Positions 17,701 to 25,192 of a stretch of 64,000 bases of DNA are shown piece after piece. Source of the DNA: Kitasatospora albolonga (GTDB taxonomy: Bacteria > Actinomycetota > Actinomycetes > Streptomycetales > Streptomycetaceae). Position numbers and translations under genes: made by a program. Each line of letters begins with the position of its first letter. Within the stretch, counting starts at the first letter, position 1. The stretch lies in NCBI GenBank assembly GCA_002082585.1, contig CP020563.1, positions 496,001 through 560,000 on the forward strand, in the 5' to 3' direction. A model generated the notes under the pieces. That model did no database searches. It was given only the letters and a program-made list of their open reading frames with translations, and had not been told where the DNA came from.

Positions 17701-18294
17701 AGGGTCGCCGGGGTCGGCGGCAAGGACCTCCACACCGGCCTGCGCGTACCCGGCCGTGATCGCTGAGCGGCTGCTCGCGCTGATCCACACCAGTACGTCG
17801 ACCCCGCCGCTGTCCCAGGCGGTGCGGGCGTAGTCGGCGGCCAGCTGGGTCTTGCCCACGCCACCGGTCCCAGTCAGCACCTGGGTGAGCACCGCGGTGC
17901 CCCCGTTGTCGACTGCCGTCCGCAACTGGTCGACCTCGGCCCGGTGCTGGAAGGACTGGGCGCGGGGTGGGATCACGCCGACCTGGTGTGGCCAGGTGGC
18001 GGGTGTGCGCGGCGCGGCCTGCCGCACCAGGGTGAAGCGGTCGATCGCCAGGTACCCGGTGACGGCCAGGCCGCCCTCGCTGGCGGTAGCGTCCCCCGTA
18101 CGGCTTACGTGTACTGGGCTGTCGGTGCCTGGGTCCGGTCCGGTGTAACCGGTCACCGCCGTGGCGCCATCGCGGGCGGTGGCAGCGCCGGTTTCCGCGG
18201 CGGTGGCCGACGGCTCGCGTTTCGGGTCCGCGACCTCGGGACCAGCGTTGGGGGCACCGTCCGGGTCGGGATGGCGGTTGGACCATCGTGCCAT
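14707..18294 (-). CDS. NB-ARC ATPase with C-terminal tetratricopeptide repeats (NLR-like)
   Basis: A 1195-residue STAND-type protein. Residues 1-115 are a low-complexity region with two copies of a 17-residue motif (ETGAATARDGATAVTGY at 34-50, RTGDATASEGGLAVTGY at 65-81). The NB-ARC domain has Walker A GTGGVGKTQ (142-150), Walker B WLVVLDDVADP (220-230), the RGRVLVTTRR sensor and GHLPLALAQAAAY (GLPL). From about residue 600 to the end run some 13 TPR units with the kinesin-light-chain-like signature LGPDHPxTLxxR. ATG 18294 was chosen over earlier in-frame starts because GGGAGG lies 8 nt upstream and the upstream extension has no domain. Such proteins act as sensors that oligomerise on ligand binding. 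The small membrane-protein gene 41 nt upstream shares the motif. Confidence 0.88.
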   Translation of the reverse strand: MARWSNRHPDPDGAPNAGPEVADPKREPSATAAETGAATARDGATAVTGYTGPDPGTDSPVHVSRTGDATASEGGLAVTGYLAIDRFTLVRQAAPRTPATWPHQVGVIPPRAQSFQHRAEVDQLRTAVDNGGTAVLTQVLTGTGGVGKTQLAADYARTAWDSGGVDVLVWISASSRSAITAGYAQAGVEVLAADPGDPEQAARAFLAWLEPKAGQKPCRWLVVLDDVADPADIRGWWPPASPRGRVLVTTRRREAALTGAGRRRVTVGLFTPQHAAAYLTAVLAAHDRHEPTDQINSLAADLGHLPLALAQAAAYIIDTNVTCARYRRLLADRLRKLADLLPETSALPDDQAVTVAATWSLSIEHADRLRPAGLARPMLQLAAMLDPNGIPTDVLTSRPALTHLARHRPPDTQQPIPATAEDAAGALHALHRLSLVTYTPGQPVQVHGLVQRSVREQLPPELLARTVRAAADALLHAWPEPERDFATGQRFRANTETLRSHDEHLLWSDHDVHEVLLRLGQSLGHAGLYQATNDHYRQLAATSAHKYGADYPRTLTCRSNSLRFLRFTAHPAEAVAAYTELAADCTRLVGPDGFTTLDARGELAAARVSGGDLAGALADYEELLVDYRRVRGPHHRNTLSVRSRIAFLHRERGDAPRAAALYEELLGDCRAYLGPLDVMTLDVRMKLARLQGEAGDPVGARDRFGEMLDEHVAEFGRDDHRTLAVRHELAEWRAAAGDPAGAAAELADMIDDAVRVLGAHHIDISRARYALGLLRNEAGAVTAAPVGMDESARLLEQTFGPEHPLVISNRSFLRVWQHGLAESDPVAAAEVLKEMIAALRPFWGPNRSEVLLLRSVLLSIEGVIGDPGQTAEAFAALLADCQQALGPEHPLTLTTRAELANWRGEAGDHSKAVTDLRELQEDMARVLGLHHPETLRTRRLLAEKLREAGDTAMAIAAYEDLITVHGQVLGPNHPDTLRLRSDLADCRSHDAEAETMIPVYQELIADYTRALGPDHPRTLDLRSRLLGCRAEAGDPAGAAEACRELLHDYQRLMPPDHVETLPVRATYAGLLADSGDFTRAVAAYEDLLPAALRIVGPDHLLTLIVRGCLAEARTRRDTAPADGLAAFAALTDDCLRVLGPDHYITVATRAYRDALRESHPALPDLTYNKLVDQYAKAERSGRAAPPPPNDPDCRA

Positions 18295-18335
18295 CGGACA
18301 GAAACCTCCCACACGCTCTGGCCGTTCCGGCCCGG

Positions 18336-18692
18336 TCAGCTGAAGTCGATACCCGTGCTCGCGCTGCTGCCAGGCCCGTCCGCAGTGGCGTCCCCGGTTC
18401 GCTCTGCCCGAATCGCCCCACTCCCGGCATCTTGCGGGCGTCGCACGCCCGTAGACGCCCGGCCTCCACCGGTGGCCTCGGCCTTTCCGGTATCGACCAC
18501 CACAACCCCAGGCTGTGGGGTGGTTGAGGACTGAAGCAGCGCCCAAACCAGGGCGGCAATACCAGTGGCGCCCTGGACTGAAGCGGCAACCAGCTGGCCG
18601 GTATCCGGGCTGTCCAACAGCCAAAAGAACGGCGTCGACACGGTCAACACGACCGCTGCCACCATGACCGTGGTCTTCCTACGTCGCGACAC
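18336..18692 (-). CDS. Small two-helix membrane protein sharing motifs with the NB-ARC protein
   Basis: A 118-residue protein from GTG 18692, with a purine-rich G-run ribosome site. Two hydrophobic helices (residues about 8-26 and 34-53) are followed by a soluble tail. The tail holds two copies of the Gly/Ala/Thr motif also found in the downstream NB-ARC protein: DTGKAEATGGGRASTGV (67-83) and RTGDATADGPGSSASTGI (98-115). It ends IDFS. No known family was recognised. Being upstream in the same direction with only 41 nt between genes, it is probably co-transcribed and may be the membrane-acting partner of the NB-ARC sensor. This is inference from shared motif and order. Confidence 0.65.
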   Translation of the reverse strand: MSRRRKTTVMVAAVVLTVSTPFFWLLDSPDTGQLVAASVQGATGIAALVWALLQSSTTPQPGVVVVDTGKAEATGGGRASTGVRRPQDAGSGAIRAERTGDATADGPGSSASTGIDFS

Positions 18693-18837
18693 CCCCGCCC
18701 CCTCCCCCTCGGCAGTACGGATGGCCTTTAACTGTTAGCACAGGACGCCTCTGCACAACCGTCAGTTCCCCGATCGTGCTGAAACCCGCCGTCCCCACGG
18801 TAGACCGGCACAGGTGGCAGGGTCCGCAATGGCCCTG

Positions 18838-19113
18838 CTACTGCTTTGCCTGCATCTGCGAAGGCTCCGCCCTTTCCCGGCCCCGGGGCGGGGACGGCTG
18901 CCCATCCAGCGCGGCCCGAGGGCCGGGCACGGTGGCCGCAGCGAGGTTGAGACGGGCATCCATGTCGAGGTTGGCCTCCCCGTACGGGCGCACATGGGAC
19001 CAGAACAGCGGGGTCAGGCCGCGCCGGTCGGCGGGCGTGAAAAGGCCGGCCCACTCGGGTTCGCCGAGGACGTCTTGGAGCATGAGGGTGCTGACGTAGA
19101 CCAACGCTGGCAC
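18838..19113 (-). pseudogene. Tn3-family transposase, C-terminal fragment (probable)
   Basis: The frame reads ALVYVSTLMLQDVLGEPEWA, then LTPADRRGLTPLFWSHVRPYGEANLDM. This combination I associate with the C-terminal end of actinobacterial Tn3-family TnpA proteins; the assignment is from memory. About 90 residues remain. The 5' side is cut at about 19113, where sequence of an unrelated oxidoreductase begins on the other strand. No start or catalytic core is present. Confidence 0.6.
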
Positions 19114-19114
19114 T

Positions 19115-19457
19115 GGGCACCATGCGCTCGCACGACCAGTGGAACACCACCATCTACTCCGACAACGACCGCTACCGGGGCATCAGGAACCTGCGGACGC
19201 TCGTCTTCATGAACCGGGCCGACATGCGCGAACGCGGTATCACCGAGCTCGGCCCGGTCGACATCACGAGCACGGCGAAGGACGGCAGCCGACGCCGTCT
19301 CAACGGCTGTCTGGCGATCCCGTACGACATTCCGCGCGGCTGTGCGGCCGGGTACATGCCCGAGATGAACGTGCTGTGCGCGCTCGGCGACTACAGCACC
19401 CAGAGCGACCAGCCGATCATGAAGCATGTGAAGGTGACGATCGCGCCCGCCGTCTGA
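19115..19457 (+). pseudogene. YdeP/FdhF-type molybdopterin oxidoreductase, C-terminal remnant
   Basis: About 110 residues from RSHDQWNTTIYSDNDRYRGI to the stop match the C-terminal molybdopterin-dinucleotide-binding domain of FdhF/YdeP oxidoreductases. Recognisable stretches are NLRTLVFMNRADMRERGI, IPYDIPRGCAAGYMPEMNVL and GDYSTQSDQPIMKHVKV. The full enzyme is over 700 residues, and everything upstream is missing and replaced by the Tn3-transposase fragment. The ATG at 19122 is only an internal Met of the lost gene. This dates the mobile-element event as having destroyed a resident gene. Confidence 0.8.
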
Positions 19458-19534
19458 GCCGAGCGCATTCCCGGCTTTCGGGGGCACAACACACCAGGCC
19501 GGGCGGGGTTCCTGAGGAATGCTCATTTACCCAC

Positions 19535-19574
19535 CGGTAGAGATCTATGCGACGCAGGTCACACCCCTCTACCG
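19535..19574. promoter_or_regulatory. Spaced inverted repeat upstream of the ceramidase gene
   Basis: CGGTAGAG (19535-19542) and its complement CTCTACCG (19567-19574) face each other across 24 bp, about 90 bp before the ceramidase start. It could be a regulator site or a long-loop hairpin. No further support. Confidence 0.3.
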
Positions 19575-19661
19575 TCGGGGCAGTGCTCCGGGTCCCGCCG
19601 ATGTCGGTGAGCCGCCGACCGGGCCCCGGGGTCCCGCACGTCTCCCGCCCCAGGAGGTCCG

Positions 19662-21734
19662 ATGCCCCCATTCCCCAGCCGCTCCCCGCGCTCCCGCCGC
19701 AGGCTCCCCGCCCTCGCACTCGCCGCCGCCCTGGGAGCCGTGGCTCTCGGCGCGCCCTCCCCCGCGTCGGCCGCACCGGCCGCCGCGGCCGAACCGGACT
19801 ACCTGATCGGACGCGGCATCGCCGATGTCACCGGGGAGGCCGCCGAGACCGGGATGATGGGCTACTCCAGCTTCGACCAGAAGACCTCCGGCATCCACCA
19901 GCGCCAGCGGTCGCGCGCGTACGTCGTGGCCGACCGGGCGACCGGCAAGCGCGTGGTCTACGTCAACGCCGACCTGGCGATGATCTTCCAGTCGGTGCGG
20001 CAGGGCGTCCTCGCCCGCCTTGAGGAGCGGTACGGCAGCCTGTACGGGGAGGAGAACGTCCTCCTCTCCGCCACCCACACCCACTCCGGCCCCGGCGGCT
20101 ACTCCCACCACGTGGCGTACAACCTCTCCGTGCTCGGCTTCCAGAACGGCACCTACCGGGCGATCGTCGACGGCATCGCGGAGTCCGTCGCCAAGGCCCA
20201 CGACGATCTGCGGCCCGGCTCCATCAGCCTGGGCACGGGCACGCTCACCAACGCCAGCGTCAACCGTTCCCGTGAGGCGTTCGACCGCAATCCGGCGGCC
20301 GACCGGGCGGCCTTCCCCGGCGGGATCGACCCGGCGATGACCGTGCTGCGGTTCCGGCAGGGCGACAAGGACGCGGGCGCGATCAGCTGGTTCGCCACCC
20401 ACAACACCTCGATCACCAACAAGAACACACTGATCAGCCCGGACAACAAGGGCTATGCCGCCTACGCCTGGGAGCACGGCCACGAGGGCGTGCGCTATCT
20501 CGACAACACCCCCGGTTTCGTCGCCGCGTTCCCCAACACCAACGCCGGGGACATGTCCCCGAACCTCAATCTGAAGCCCGGATCGGGGCCCACGGAGGAC
20601 GAGTTCGAGAACGCCCGCATCATCGGTGAGCGCCAGCTCGACAAGGCCCGCGAGGTCTACCGGGACGCGCGGCCGGTGTCCGGCGGGGTGGATGCCCGGC
20701 TCGCCTATGTGGACATGGAGAACGTCACCGTACGCGGTCAGTACACGAGCGACGGGAAGGAGGCCCGCACCTGTCCCGCCGTCGTGGGCGCCTCCACGCT
20801 CGCGGGCAGTGTGGAGGACGGCCCGGCGATCCCCGGCTTCGAGGAGGGGATGCGCACCCCGGTCGCCGGAATCATCGACGCGCTGCGCATCGATACCCCG
20901 TCCTGGCTCGCGGCCTGCCAGTACCCGAAGGCGAGCCTGATCCCGACGGGTCTGCTGAGCAACGTGCACCCGGTGACCCCGAAGATCCTGCCGCTCCAGA
21001 TCATGCGGATCGGGGAGCTGTACCTGGTGGCGGGCCCGGGCGAGTTCACGATCACCGCCGGGCTCCGGGTGCGCCGGACCGTGGCGCAGGAGCTGGGGGT
21101 CCCGCTGGACCGGGTGCTGCTCCAGGGGTACGCCAACGCCTACAGCCAGTACGTGACGACGCCGGAGGAGTACGACACCCAGAACTACGAGGGCGGCTCC
21201 ACGCTCTACGGCCGGCACACGCTCCCCGCCTATCAGCAGGAGTACGCCCGGGTCGCGGCCGCCCTGCGCCAGGGCACCCCGGTGGAGCGCGGCACGGCCC
21301 CGCCGGACGAGTCGGCCCGGCAGTTCACGTTCCAGACGGGCGTGGTCTACGACAACCCGCCGCTCGGCAAGGCGTTCGGCTCGGTCCTGACCGGCCCGGC
21401 CTCCTCGTACGCGCGCGGCTCCACGGCCACCGTCGAGTTCGCCACCGGCCACCCGAAGAACAACGTGCGCCGGGGCGGAACGTTCCTGGAGGTCCAGCGT
21501 CTGGCGGCCGACGGACGGTGGACGCGGGTGCTGGACGACGGTGACTGGGAGACCACGTACCGCTGGACCCGGATCAACGGACTGACCGGTACGTCGAAGG
21601 CCACGGTCACCTGGAGGATCGGGGCGGACACCCCGCCCGGCACCTACCGGATCGTGCACCACGGGGACGCGAAGAACCTGCTGGGGAGGATCACCCCGTT
21701 CACGGGCACGTCCTCCGCGTTCACCGTGACATGA
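19662..21734 (+). CDS. Secreted neutral/alkaline ceramidase
   Basis: A 690-residue protein with a Sec signal peptide (residues 1 to about 38, RRRLPALALAAALGAVALGA then ASA). The ceramidase catalytic domain shows SATHTHSGPGG (136-146, zinc-binding His region) and WFATHNTSITNKNT (243-256). Ser250 there matches the unusual nucleophile of bacterial neutral ceramidases. NTNAGDMSPNL follows. A C-terminal immunoglobulin-like domain (from about residue 560) ends at FTVT. It hydrolyses the N-acyl bond of ceramides outside the cell. AGGAGGT lies 5 nt before ATG. The gene is intact, monocistronic and followed by a strong hairpin. Confidence 0.93.
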   Translation: MPPFPSRSPRSRRRLPALALAAALGAVALGAPSPASAAPAAAAEPDYLIGRGIADVTGEAAETGMMGYSSFDQKTSGIHQRQRSRAYVVADRATGKRVVYVNADLAMIFQSVRQGVLARLEERYGSLYGEENVLLSATHTHSGPGGYSHHVAYNLSVLGFQNGTYRAIVDGIAESVAKAHDDLRPGSISLGTGTLTNASVNRSREAFDRNPAADRAAFPGGIDPAMTVLRFRQGDKDAGAISWFATHNTSITNKNTLISPDNKGYAAYAWEHGHEGVRYLDNTPGFVAAFPNTNAGDMSPNLNLKPGSGPTEDEFENARIIGERQLDKAREVYRDARPVSGGVDARLAYVDMENVTVRGQYTSDGKEARTCPAVVGASTLAGSVEDGPAIPGFEEGMRTPVAGIIDALRIDTPSWLAACQYPKASLIPTGLLSNVHPVTPKILPLQIMRIGELYLVAGPGEFTITAGLRVRRTVAQELGVPLDRVLLQGYANAYSQYVTTPEEYDTQNYEGGSTLYGRHTLPAYQQEYARVAAALRQGTPVERGTAPPDESARQFTFQTGVVYDNPPLGKAFGSVLTGPASSYARGSTATVEFATGHPKNNVRRGGTFLEVQRLAADGRWTRVLDDGDWETTYRWTRINGLTGTSKATVTWRIGADTPPGTYRIVHHGDAKNLLGRITPFTGTSSAFTVT

Positions 21735-21742
21735 CCGGGTGA

Positions 21743-21778
21743 GGGTGCGGGCGGGGTGCGGACGCCCCGCCCGCACCC
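21743..21778 (+). terminator. Hairpin terminator after ceramidase
   Basis: Perfect 14-bp stem: GGGTGCGGGCGGGG (21743-21756) pairs with its complement (21765-21778) across an 8-nt loop, starting 9 nt after the ceramidase stop. No T tract, as is usual in Streptomyces. Confidence 0.75.
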
Positions 21779-21859
21779 CGGCCCGGCCTCCGGGCCCCGC
21801 CCACCACGGGTTTCCCCACCCGAGATGCCGCACCCCGGCGCCGGGTCCATGCTGGTGGC

Positions 21860-22618
21860 ATGGGTGACCAGCCCGGCGCCGAGCCCACTGTGTCCGTCCA
21901 GCGGGACCTCCGGTTGCTGGAGGCCGCAGGAGCACATCCGGCGGGTGCCCCCGCAGCGCAGCTGGCCCGGGAGGCCGAGCTGCCCCCGGTCGTGGCCGGG
22001 GAGCACCTGCACGCGCTGGCCGAGGACGGTTACCTCAGGGAGCTGGACGACGGGGCGTTCGCCCCCGCCGACCGGAGCCTGTCACCGCACGCCAGACCCG
22101 GGGGCCGGTCGTGGACGGAGCGCGTCCGCCCCCTGCTGACCTCGCTGCGCGACAGGGTGTCCGCCGCCGCCTACCTGACGCTGTACGACGAGGGGGAGAT
22201 CCGGGTCCTCCAGATCGTGGACAGCCCCCGGGCGCCCCGGGTCGACCTCTGGGTCGGCTTCGAGGACGCCGGGCACGCCACGGCCCTGGGCAAGAGCGTG
22301 CTGGGCGGCCTGGACGAGGAGGCCCGCGCCAACTACCTCTCCCGCCACCCCCTGGCCGACCTCACCTCCCACACCATCACCCGCCGCGAGGAACTCCTCC
22401 GGGAGCTGGACTCCCCGCCGATGGCGCCGCTCGCCAGGGACCGGGAGGAGTACAAGCGCGGGACGACCTGTGTCGCCGTACGCGTGTACAGCGGTGACCA
22501 GGTCGGATCGCTCGGCATCTCCTTCCGCTCGGACCGGATGTACCGGACGAGCGAGATCAGGGAACAGCTCCTGTCCTCGGCGCTGCGCATCACCCGCAGG
22601 CTGACGATCCCTGAGTGA
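21860..22618 (+). CDS. IclR-family-like transcriptional regulator
   Basis: A 252-residue protein. The N-terminal 75 residues are a divergent winged-helix region (RDLRLLEAAGAHPAGAPAAQ to LAEDGYLRELDDGAFAP). The C-terminal IclR effector domain is clearer: AYLTLYDEGEIRVLQIVDSP, GHATALGKSVLGGL, HTITRREELLRELD and CVAVRVYSGDQVGSLGISF. It probably senses a small carboxylate. It is transcribed after the ceramidase terminator and faces the acyl-CoA dehydrogenase gene tail to tail. The target is unknown. Confidence 0.85.
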   Translation: MGDQPGAEPTVSVQRDLRLLEAAGAHPAGAPAAQLAREAELPPVVAGEHLHALAEDGYLRELDDGAFAPADRSLSPHARPGGRSWTERVRPLLTSLRDRVSAAAYLTLYDEGEIRVLQIVDSPRAPRVDLWVGFEDAGHATALGKSVLGGLDEEARANYLSRHPLADLTSHTITRREELLRELDSPPMAPLARDREEYKRGTTCVAVRVYSGDQVGSLGISFRSDRMYRTSEIREQLLSSALRITRRLTIPE

Positions 22619-22619
22619 C

Positions 22620-22646
22620 GGGAGCCCCCGGGTGACAGGGGCTCCC
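22620..22646. terminator. Bidirectional hairpin between convergent genes
   Basis: A 9-bp stem (GGGAGCCCC and its complement) with a 9-nt loop, immediately after the IclR-type stop and 30 nt from the end of the acyl-CoA dehydrogenase gene. The CTCCCTGAGCGACG unit repeats just after it. Confidence 0.65.
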
Positions 22647-22676
22647 TGAGCGACGCGGCTCCCTGAGCGACGGGGG

Positions 22677-24401
22677 CTATTCGGCCATCTCGTACGCCCC
22701 CGAGAGCGCCTCCACACGCTCCCAGACCCGCGCCGAACGCGCCGCGTCCACGACGGGACGCCGTACCGCCCCGAGCGCCCAGTCCTGCTGCGCCTGGGTG
22801 GCGGAGTCCTTGCCGTGCAGCTCCACGGCGTGCGCGGAGAAGTCGCGTACGAGGACGGCGAACAGCTCGTCGAGCAGGTCCTGGTCCAGGCCGGTCAGCC
22901 GGGCCTGCTCCAGGATCAGCTGGCCGTGCACGACGAGGGCGAAGAGCTGGCCGACGGCGAGGAGGAGGTCCAGGTCGCGGCTCTGCTCCTCGTCGGGAGC
23001 GGCGGTCTCCACGAAGGCGCACAGGGCGTCGGCCTGCTCGCGGAAGCGGGCCACGTTCGCCACCTCGGCGTACGCGTCGAACGCGGGGCGCCAGTCGTGG
23101 AACCGTACGGCACCCAGACCCCGCGCCGGTCCCTGCCGGAACAGGAAGTCGTCGTCGGCCGCGTCCAGGCGGGAGGGGACGGCCGGGTAGTCGACGGGGT
23201 TCAGCAGGTGGTTGCGCATGAACTTGAGGATCAGCGCGAGGTTGACGTGGACCGTGCCCTCCAGCTTGGGCAGGCCCCGGATCTCGATCGCGGCCTGGGC
23301 GAAGTAGTTGTCCTTCTCGAAGCCCTTGGCGGCGATGACGTCCCACATCAGGTCGATGACCTTCTCGCCCTCCGTGGTCACCTTCATCTTCGTCATCGGG
23401 TTGAAGAGGAGGTAGCGGCGGTCGTCGGGCCCGGCGGAGCGGAAGTAGTCGACGGCGCGGTCGCTGAACAGCTTCATCCCGACGAGCCGGACGTAGGCGT
23501 CGGTCAGCTCGCGCCGCACATGCGGGAAGGCGGTCACGGGGCGGCCGTAGAGGATGCGGTTGCTCGCGTGGGTGACGGCCTCGTACATCGCGTGCTCGCA
23601 GATGCCGATGGAGGCGGTGCAGAGGTTGAACTTGCCGACGTTGACGGTGTTGAGCGCGGCGTCGAAGGCGGCGCGGCCGGTGTGCAGGATGTCGGCGGGC
23701 GCCACCGGATAGTCGGCGAGGCGGAACTCGCTGACGAACTTGGAGGAGTCGACGACGTTCTTCACCAGGTGGTAGGCGGCGTGGCGGCTGTCGGCGGCGA
23801 AGAAGACGTAGCCGTCGGGGCCCTCGACGTCGGTGCGGCGGCCGAAGACGGAGACCAGACCGGCGGCGTTGCCGTTGCCGATGTAGTACTTGGAGCCGGA
23901 GGCCAGGAAGCCGCCGTCGCCGTCGGGCGTGAGCAGCATGTCGGTGGAGTAGATGTCGGCGCCGTGGGTCTTCTCGGAGAGGCCGAACGCGAACACCTCA
24001 CCCTGGTCCAGGAGTTCGGCGGCCCGGGCACGGGCCTCGGCGTTGTCGCTCTGCCAGACGGGGCCGAGGCCGAGGATGGTCACCTGCCAGGCGTACCAGT
24101 AGTCGAGCCCGTAGAAGCCGAAGATCTCGTTGAGGGCGGCGATCCGGGCGGTGTCCCAGCGCCGGTCCGTCTCCTTCGCGGCGGCGGCCGGGGTGAGGAA
24201 GGTGGCGAACAGGCCCTCCTTCGCGGAGAAGGCGAGGAAGTCGGCCAGCCAGGCTCGGGAGCGGTAGTCCTCGATCAGCCGCCGCTTGCCCCGCGCCTCG
24301 AACCAGTCGACGGTGGCGCGCAGCAGCCTGCGGGTCTCCGGGTCGAAGTGCTCGGGGTCGTAGGTGCGCGGGTTGAAGAGCAGGGACGCGGACTCAGCCA
24401 T
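22677..24401 (-). CDS. Acyl-CoA dehydrogenase family protein
   Basis: A 574-residue flavoprotein of the acyl-CoA dehydrogenase/oxidase fold. The mid-domain FAD/substrate motif is VFAFGLSEKTHGADIYSTDM (about residues 133-152), followed by GSKYYIGNGNAAGLVSVFGR. The C-terminal helical domain contains ASNRILYGRPVTAFPHVR and KVIDLMWDVIAAKGFEKDN. The usual catalytic glutamate cannot be placed with certainty. It is longer than classical short-chain enzymes (about 380 residues), with a helical C-terminal extension. It lies 64 nt downstream of a PadR regulator on the same strand, so the pair is probably one unit under PadR autocontrol. Confidence 0.88.
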   Translation of the reverse strand: MAESASLLFNPRTYDPEHFDPETRRLLRATVDWFEARGKRRLIEDYRSRAWLADFLAFSAKEGLFATFLTPAAAAKETDRRWDTARIAALNEIFGFYGLDYWYAWQVTILGLGPVWQSDNAEARARAAELLDQGEVFAFGLSEKTHGADIYSTDMLLTPDGDGGFLASGSKYYIGNGNAAGLVSVFGRRTDVEGPDGYVFFAADSRHAAYHLVKNVVDSSKFVSEFRLADYPVAPADILHTGRAAFDAALNTVNVGKFNLCTASIGICEHAMYEAVTHASNRILYGRPVTAFPHVRRELTDAYVRLVGMKLFSDRAVDYFRSAGPDDRRYLLFNPMTKMKVTTEGEKVIDLMWDVIAAKGFEKDNYFAQAAIEIRGLPKLEGTVHVNLALILKFMRNHLLNPVDYPAVPSRLDAADDDFLFRQGPARGLGAVRFHDWRPAFDAYAEVANVARFREQADALCAFVETAAPDEEQSRDLDLLLAVGQLFALVVHGQLILEQARLTGLDQDLLDELFAVLVRDFSAHAVELHGKDSATQAQQDWALGAVRRPVVDAARSARVWERVEALSGAYEMAE

Positions 24402-24465
24402 GGAGATCGCCTTCCAGGAGGGAGGGTTGAGGGTTTCGGTGGTACGGAGGTGGCGGCCGGTGCCG

Positions 24466-25038
24466 TCAGGCGCCGGGGCCCGGCGGTGGACCGGCGAGCC
24501 GGTGGAGGGTGTCGAGTACGTCGTCGAGCCAGGCGATCGTCATGCGCTCGTACGCGATGCCGCCGCGCAGCACGACGTGCTGGAGCTCCTGGCCCGCGTC
24601 CGGGGGCACGGACGCCTCGGGCCCGGTGAAGTCGCGGACCTCTCCGGCGAGGTAGTGGGCGAGGCGGTCCCGGTGAGCCTGCCGGTGGCGCTCGACCTCG
24701 CGGACCAGGGCGGCCGGGTCGTCGAAGGCGGCGCCCCGGATCTTGACGGCGAGGTCGTGCCGGAGGCTCTCGGGCTCGATCGGTTTGTGCAGCCACTCGG
24801 CGAGGGCGGCGCGGCCGGGCCCGGCGACGGAGTACTCCTTCTTGTCCGGCCGCCCCTGCTGCTCGACCTCGCGGACGGTGAGCCGGCCGTCGGCCTCCAT
24901 CCGGGCGAGGACGCGGTAGATCTGCTGGTGGCTGGCGGTCCAGAAGTAGCCGATGGACCGCTCGAACCGGCGGGCCAGCTCATAGCCGGAGCCGGGTCTC
25001 TCCAGCAGGGAGACGAGAATCGCGTGTTCGAGCGCCAT
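24466..25038 (-). CDS. PadR-family transcriptional regulator
   Basis: A 190-residue PadR protein. The winged-helix domain (residues 1-85) reads MALEHAILVSLLERPGSGYE, then YFWTASHQQIYRVLARMEADG and GRPDKKEYSVAGPGRAALAEWL. A C-terminal coiled dimerisation arm follows (VREVERHRQAHRDRLAHYLA). PadR regulators repress nearby genes and release on small ligands. A perfect palindrome lies 12-33 bp upstream of its start, a likely operator. The acyl-CoA dehydrogenase follows on the same strand. Confidence 0.93.
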   Translation of the reverse strand: MALEHAILVSLLERPGSGYELARRFERSIGYFWTASHQQIYRVLARMEADGRLTVREVEQQGRPDKKEYSVAGPGRAALAEWLHKPIEPESLRHDLAVKIRGAAFDDPAALVREVERHRQAHRDRLAHYLAGEVRDFTGPEASVPPDAGQELQHVVLRGGIAYERMTIAWLDDVLDTLHRLAGPPPGPGA

Positions 25039-25049
25039 ACCGCGATCCT

Positions 25050-25071
25050 TCTATGCAACGAGTTGCATAGA
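25050..25071. promoter_or_regulatory. Perfect palindrome, probable PadR operator
   Basis: TCTATGCAAC and its exact complement GTTGCATAGA are separated by 2 bp, ending 12 bp before the padR-like start codon. The AT content is striking against the surroundings. PadR sites are palindromes of this size with ATGC/GCAT or ATGT/ACAT arms. Confidence 0.75.
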
Positions 25072-25192
25072 CAAGTCGCCGGGCCCGGGTGAGACACGGC
25101 TCACCCGCCCCTCCCCCGCGCTCGGGGCCCGTGCACCTCCGGGCGACAATGGCCAGGAGCATCCGCCCGCCTCACCCAGGAGAGCCACCGCC

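Larger units (their letters stand above)
10615..19113. mobile_element. Decayed Tn3-type transposon region with NB-ARC cargo (inferred)
   Basis: A broken tnpR-type resolvase gene (left) and a probable C-terminal fragment of a Tn3-family transposase (right, 18838-19113) bracket the NB-ARC/TPR gene pair and two insertion sequences. The right edge abuts a truncated chromosomal oxidoreductase gene. This suggests that a Tn3-like element, or two of them, landed here and then lost most of tnpA. Terminal inverted repeats could not be paired, so the limits are approximate. Confidence 0.4.

Noticed and set aside
18295..18624. Longer N terminus for the NB-ARC protein
   Set aside because: The extra 110 residues are Arg/Gly-rich without a domain, overlap the upstream membrane-protein gene in another frame and lack a ribosome site.
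19569..21935. Very long open frame antisense to the ceramidase gene
   Set aside because: Streptomyces genes commonly have long antisense frames because of GC bias. It lacks family motifs, while the plus strand encodes a complete ceramidase with a ribosome site.
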